64,000 nt of DNA from Martinezella tropici (lineage in GTDB: Bacteria > Pseudomonadota > Alphaproteobacteria > Rhizobiales > Rhizobiaceae), in the NCBI GenBank assembly GCA_000799755.1, contig JUHI01000015.1, forward strand, positions 62,001 to 126,000, read 5' to 3'. A model generated the notes under the pieces. It saw only the letters and a program-made list of their open reading frames with translations, was not told the origin of the DNA and ran no database searches. The position numbers were made by a program, and so were the translations under genes. This document shows positions 61,076-64,000 of this stretch, piece by piece (within the stretch, counting starts at the first letter, position 1; each line of letters begins with the position of its first letter).

Positions 61076-61833
61076 TTGAGCTCCAGCACATCGACAAACG
61101 CTTCGGCGACAATCTCATCCTCAAGGATATCAGCCTGGTCTTTCCGGAAGGCACGGTGACGGCGCTTGTGGGACCCTCGGGCGGCGGCAAGAGCACGCTG
61201 CTGCGCTGCATCAACCTGCTGGAGATCCCGACATCGGGCACCATCCGCATCGGCGGGGAGACGGCCAGCTTCCAGCCGGGCAAGAAGCCGTCCTGGCAGG
61301 ACATTCAGAAGATCCGCCGTCAGACCGGCATGGTCTTCCAGAATTTCCAACTCTTTCCGCATCAAACCGCGATCCAGAACGTCATGGAGGGCCTGACGAC
61401 CGTGCTGCGCTGGCCGGCCGACAAGGCCCGCGCCCGCGCCGTCGAGCTTTTGACCAAGGTCGGCATGGCGCACAAGATGGATGCCTGGCCCTCGACGCTG
61501 TCGGGCGGCCAGCAGCAGCGCGTCGCCATCGCCCGGGCGCTTGCCCCCTCGCCGCGCGTGCTGCTATGCGACGAGCCGACCTCGGCGCTCGATCCGGAAC
61601 TGGCGGCCGAAGTGGTCGACGTTCTCGGCAAGCTCGCCAACGAAGGCACGACCATGGTCATGGCAACGCATGACCTGCGCTTGGCGTCGAAGATCGCCAA
61701 CAACGTGGTGTTCCTGGAAGCGGGCAGCATCGTCGAGACCGGCTCCTCGCGCAACGTCTTCGCCAATCCCGCACAGGAGCGGACGAAGCAGTTCATCTCG
61801 ACGCTGAATTCCGGGCTCAGCTACGACATCTGA
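61072..61833 (+). CDS. Polar amino acid ABC transporter ATP-binding protein
   Basis: 253 residues. Walker A is GPSGGGKSTLLRCINLLE, the Q-loop MVFQNFQLFPHQTA, signature LSGGQQQRVAIARALAP, Walker B VLLCDEPTSALDPEL and switch histidine ATHDLRLA. Strongly matches GlnQ/HisP-type ATPases. It overlaps the permease gene by 4 nt and completes the operon. Confidence 0.93.
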   Translation: MIELQHIDKRFGDNLILKDISLVFPEGTVTALVGPSGGGKSTLLRCINLLEIPTSGTIRIGGETASFQPGKKPSWQDIQKIRRQTGMVFQNFQLFPHQTAIQNVMEGLTTVLRWPADKARARAVELLTKVGMAHKMDAWPSTLSGGQQQRVAIARALAPSPRVLLCDEPTSALDPELAAEVVDVLGKLANEGTTMVMATHDLRLASKIANNVVFLEAGSIVETGSSRNVFANPAQERTKQFISTLNSGLSYDI

Positions 61834-61910
61834 GACACTCACAAGGGCACACAGGTTTAACCTGATGATGAGCCGCGCATTGACGCTGCTCGGCTTTGCG
61901 GCTAGCTCTA

Positions 61911-62028
61911 GTGCCATGAACACGGCACTCGTTTTCGTAGTGGTAGGAAGGCGCATGGGCAGGATGGTGTAACCATCCGGCGAAAGCACCCATGCGCGGT
62001 AAACAGGCTCCTGACGGGGCCTTTTTTA
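61911..62028 (+). ncRNA. Structured leader or small RNA upstream of an MFS gene
   Basis: GTGCC-atgaacac-GGCAC is followed by a three-way junction. The outer stem GCGCATGGG (61951) pairs with CCCATGCGC (61989), enclosing GGATGGT-gta-ACCATCC and a short GC stem with a GAAA tetraloop. A terminator AGGCTCC / GGGGCCT with six T (62004-62026) ends it. I recognise no riboswitch family. A TTGACG word upstream at about 61880 could be the -35. Confidence 0.6.
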
Positions 62029-62096
62029 TTGCCCTGACACAGGGCGGCGCCTCGTCAGATCTTCCTCAACTTCCCAATCGCACGACGGACCCACCC

Positions 62097-63329
62097 ATGA
62101 CGCGCACCGAACGTTCATCCAAGCAAGCAATCGACGACACGACCGTCAGACAAGCCGCCACGCAACCGCGGCTGACAACCCTCATCCTGCTCTCGGCCCT
62201 TGCCGTGCTGCCAGTCAACATGATCCTGCCGTCGCTGCCGAAGATTTCAACGGCATTCCATGCCGACTTCGCCCTCGTGAACCTCTCGGTTGCAGGCTTT
62301 TCCATCGTCACCGCATTCCTCGAAGCCATCGGCGGCGCGATATCCGACCGCTTTGGCCGCAGGCCGGTCGTCCTGACGGCGCTTGCGATCTTCATCGTCG
62401 CCTCCATCGGTTGTGTCCTGGCGCCGGATATCGGCACCTTTCTCGTCTTCCGCTCGATGCAGGCCTGCATCGGGCCGTGCTACTCCGTCGCCCTCGTCAT
62501 CATCAAGGAAACCTCGGATGAGCGCGAAGCTGCCAGCAAATTCGGTTATCTCGCCATGGGATGGGCGCTGGCGCCGATGGTCGGGCCACTGTTCGGCGGG
62601 TCCTTGGACGAGTTCTTTGGTTGGCGGGCAAGCTTTGTCGTCCTCGCGATCCTCGGCATCGCCGCCTTCCTCCTCTCCATGCGCGAATTGAAGGGATCGA
62701 AAGCGCCTACGTCGAACGGGCGCAGAAACTACCTCGCCTCCTACGGACAACTTTTGTCCTCGACACAATTCTGGGCCTACACGCTCTGCATGGCCTGCTC
62801 GATGGGCGTGCTTTACATCTTCCTCGGCGGCGCGCCGCTAACGATAGGCGATGCACTCGGCGGCTCCAGCGCCATGCTCGGCTTCTACATGGGCCTCGTT
62901 CCCGCCGGCTTCATTCTCGGTAGCTATCTGGCCGGCCGTTATGGCGCAAAAATTCCGCTCGGCACGATCCTCGTCATCGCCCGGCTTCTGACCTGCATCG
63001 GCCTGGCGTTCGGCCTCGCCTTGTCGCTGTCGGGCATGACTGAGGTTCTGGCGCTCTTCGGCCCTTGTGTCTTCATCGGCATAGGCAACGGGCTGACCAT
63101 GCCCGCCGCCAATAGCGGCGCCATGTCGGTTCGATCGGATATGGTCGGGACGGCTGCAGGACTTGCGGCCGCGATGCGGATATCAGGCGGCGCGCTCATC
63201 GGCTCGATCGGCGGGCTGTTCATCGCGCAATCGGCAACGATCCACACGCTCTTCGTCCTGATGCTGGTATCCGCTCTGCTCGCGCTGCTGGCGGCAATCT
63301 GGGCCACCTTGATCGAGAAAAGAAGATAG
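62097..63329 (+). CDS. MFS multidrug exporter (Bcr/CflA-like)
   Basis: 410 residues with 12 membrane helices. LILLSALAVLPVNMILPSLPKISTAFHADFALVNLSVAGF is the Bcr/CflA type TM1-2, with SDRFGRRPVVLTALAIF (motif A) and RSMQACIGPCYSVALVIIKETSDEREAASKFGYLAMGWALAPM. Such exporters confer resistance to bicyclomycin, chloramphenicol or similar compounds. A structured leader RNA ending in a terminator lies 70 nt upstream and may control it by attenuation. ATG 62097 is chosen; an in-frame ATG at 61992 lies inside the leader. Confidence 0.87.
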   Translation: MTRTERSSKQAIDDTTVRQAATQPRLTTLILLSALAVLPVNMILPSLPKISTAFHADFALVNLSVAGFSIVTAFLEAIGGAISDRFGRRPVVLTALAIFIVASIGCVLAPDIGTFLVFRSMQACIGPCYSVALVIIKETSDEREAASKFGYLAMGWALAPMVGPLFGGSLDEFFGWRASFVVLAILGIAAFLLSMRELKGSKAPTSNGRRNYLASYGQLLSSTQFWAYTLCMACSMGVLYIFLGGAPLTIGDALGGSSAMLGFYMGLVPAGFILGSYLAGRYGAKIPLGTILVIARLLTCIGLAFGLALSLSGMTEVLALFGPCVFIGIGNGLTMPAANSGAMSVRSDMVGTAAGLAAAMRISGGALIGSIGGLFIAQSATIHTLFVLMLVSALLALLAAIWATLIEKRR

Positions 63330-63342
63330 GGCAGATTGCCAC

Positions 63343-63801
63343 CTATCCGATACGCTTGCTCATATGGACAAGGAAGCCGTCTTTCAGCGGCTCCTCGCGG
63401 TCGATCGTATAACCGTTTCTCAAGTAGAGCTGCACATTCTCGGCAAAGCGCTTGTTCGTGTAGAGCCGGATGTCGTTCACACCGAGCGTGACCGCGACCT
63501 CCTCGGCATGGGCAAGCAGCTTCTTGCCGATGCCCTGCCCCTGATGGCGCGGCGATACGGCAATGTTCTCGATCAACAGATGATCGACGTTCGGCACCAT
63601 CTCGATCAGAGCCACAAGTTCGCCATCGGCCTCCAGGAGATCGATGCGATGCTTGCGTACGGCTGCGGCATAATCAGCCATCATCGGCAGCGGTTCGCGG
63701 CCGATGAGAGGCACCCATTTGCCGTAGGCCTCGCGCGTCAACGCGCGAATGGCGTCAACGTCCGCATCGGTCGCCGCCCGCAGGGAAATCGCTGCCGTCA
63801 C
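63343..63801 (-). CDS. GNAT family N-acetyltransferase
   Basis: 152 residues. The acetyl-CoA binding motif A is ENIAVSPRHQGQGIGKKLLAHAEE (R/QxxGxG type), followed by LGVNDIRLYTNKRFAENVQLYLRNGY. The first half has DADVDAIRALTREAYGKWVPLIG. Acceptor substrate unknown. It converges with the MFS gene, only 13 nt between stops. Confidence 0.87.
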   Translation of the reverse strand: MTAAISLRAATDADVDAIRALTREAYGKWVPLIGREPLPMMADYAAAVRKHRIDLLEADGELVALIEMVPNVDHLLIENIAVSPRHQGQGIGKKLLAHAEEVAVTLGVNDIRLYTNKRFAENVQLYLRNGYTIDREEPLKDGFLVHMSKRIG

Positions 63802-63898
63802 CCCTCCACCTCCCTCTTCCTATACATCCGCAGCGGCATTTCGCGTCGCCTGCGCTGCGCAACGCGAGCTTGGCCGCCTTCCTTGCCGATCCGATGTT

Positions 63899-64000
63899 TC
63901 ACGCCGGCAGAATCCTGTAGCCGTTCGGCTTCCGTTGCACGCGCCCAAAGCCGGTGATGTGGCCGCCGCCGATGATCCAGCCTTCGCGAGCAGCGTCCTC
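63899..64000 (-). CDS. Unidentified gene, C-terminal 33 residues
   Basis: The minus-strand frame from the window edge reads WIIGGGHITGFGRVQRKPNG then YRILPA before the stop. It is open to the edge and has coding-like codon use, so it is probably the end of a gene that continues beyond the window. I do not recognise the family. Confidence 0.5.
   Translation of the reverse strand, partial: EDAAREGWIIGGGHITGFGRVQRKPNGYRILPA

Noticed and set aside
61911..62028. Fluoride, guanidine or other known riboswitch class
   Set aside because: I compared the remembered cores (crcB, ykkC, mini-ykkC, SAM and TPP types) and none fits the three-way junction and its loops.

Overview
The window is a gene-dense (about 60 percent G+C) chromosomal segment of an alphaproteobacterium, most likely Rhizobium in the broad sense. 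The main evidence is a SAM-II riboswitch in front of metA, the phbA-phbB-phaR polyhydroxybutyrate genes, an RpoH2-type heat-shock sigma factor, a CarD regulator, di-cluster ferredoxin FdxA, GANTC (CcrM) motifs, and several mosaic palindromic repeats of the kind scattered through rhizobial genomes. Species assignment is not possible from the sequence alone. I saw no rRNA, tRNA, CRISPR array, phage module or transposase.

Layout. Positions 1-5000 hold the end of a glycoside utilisation locus: two Gfo/Idh/MocA oxidoreductases, a sugar ABC ATPase and a convergent family 2 glycosidase. Positions 5000-8400 are a compact minus-strand operon (carrier protein, acyl-CoA dehydrogenase-like protein, amino acid:[carrier protein] ligase, DUF1839) that probably charges and oxidises an amino acid on a carrier protein. 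Positions 8700-11600 hold epmB and epmA divergent from efp, the EF-P lysylation system. Then come an ABC exporter-like protein with a degenerate ATPase domain, a MoxR ATPase, a NUDIX hydrolase, metA under its riboswitch and a VWA protein. Positions 18000-23200 carry galM and an amino-sugar operon (GntR regulator, SIS deaminase, nagA, second SIS protein). Positions 23300-32800 carry an RND efflux pump pair, an ABC-F ATPase, thiamine pyrophosphokinase and a divergent MarR/MFS pair. A TPP riboswitch controls thiBPQ at 32850-36400.

Positions 36700-44600 hold a metalloprotease lipoprotein, rpoH, carD, fdxA, an S4 RNA-binding protein and a large SUV3-like RNA helicase with a basic low-complexity tail. 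After it lies the most unusual stretch: about 1.26 kb without a convincing gene (44583-45841), AT-richer than its surroundings. It carries four diverged copies of a repeat of exactly 49 nt, each with two GANTC methylation sites exactly 11 bp apart, plus many further GANTC and TTAAC sites. I do not recognise this element.

Positions 45800-50200 hold small envelope genes (probably stress induced), phbB, phbA, phaR and rpmF. Positions 50300-57500 carry a glutathione transferase, a 2H phosphoesterase-like protein, mtgA, a polyprenyl synthase, a LysE exporter, ispG and an MFS carrier. The right end has an EamA transporter, an orphan DUF3885-like gene, a polar amino acid ABC transporter operon, a structured leader RNA before a Bcr/CflA-type MFS transporter, a GNAT acetyltransferase and the end of an unidentified gene.
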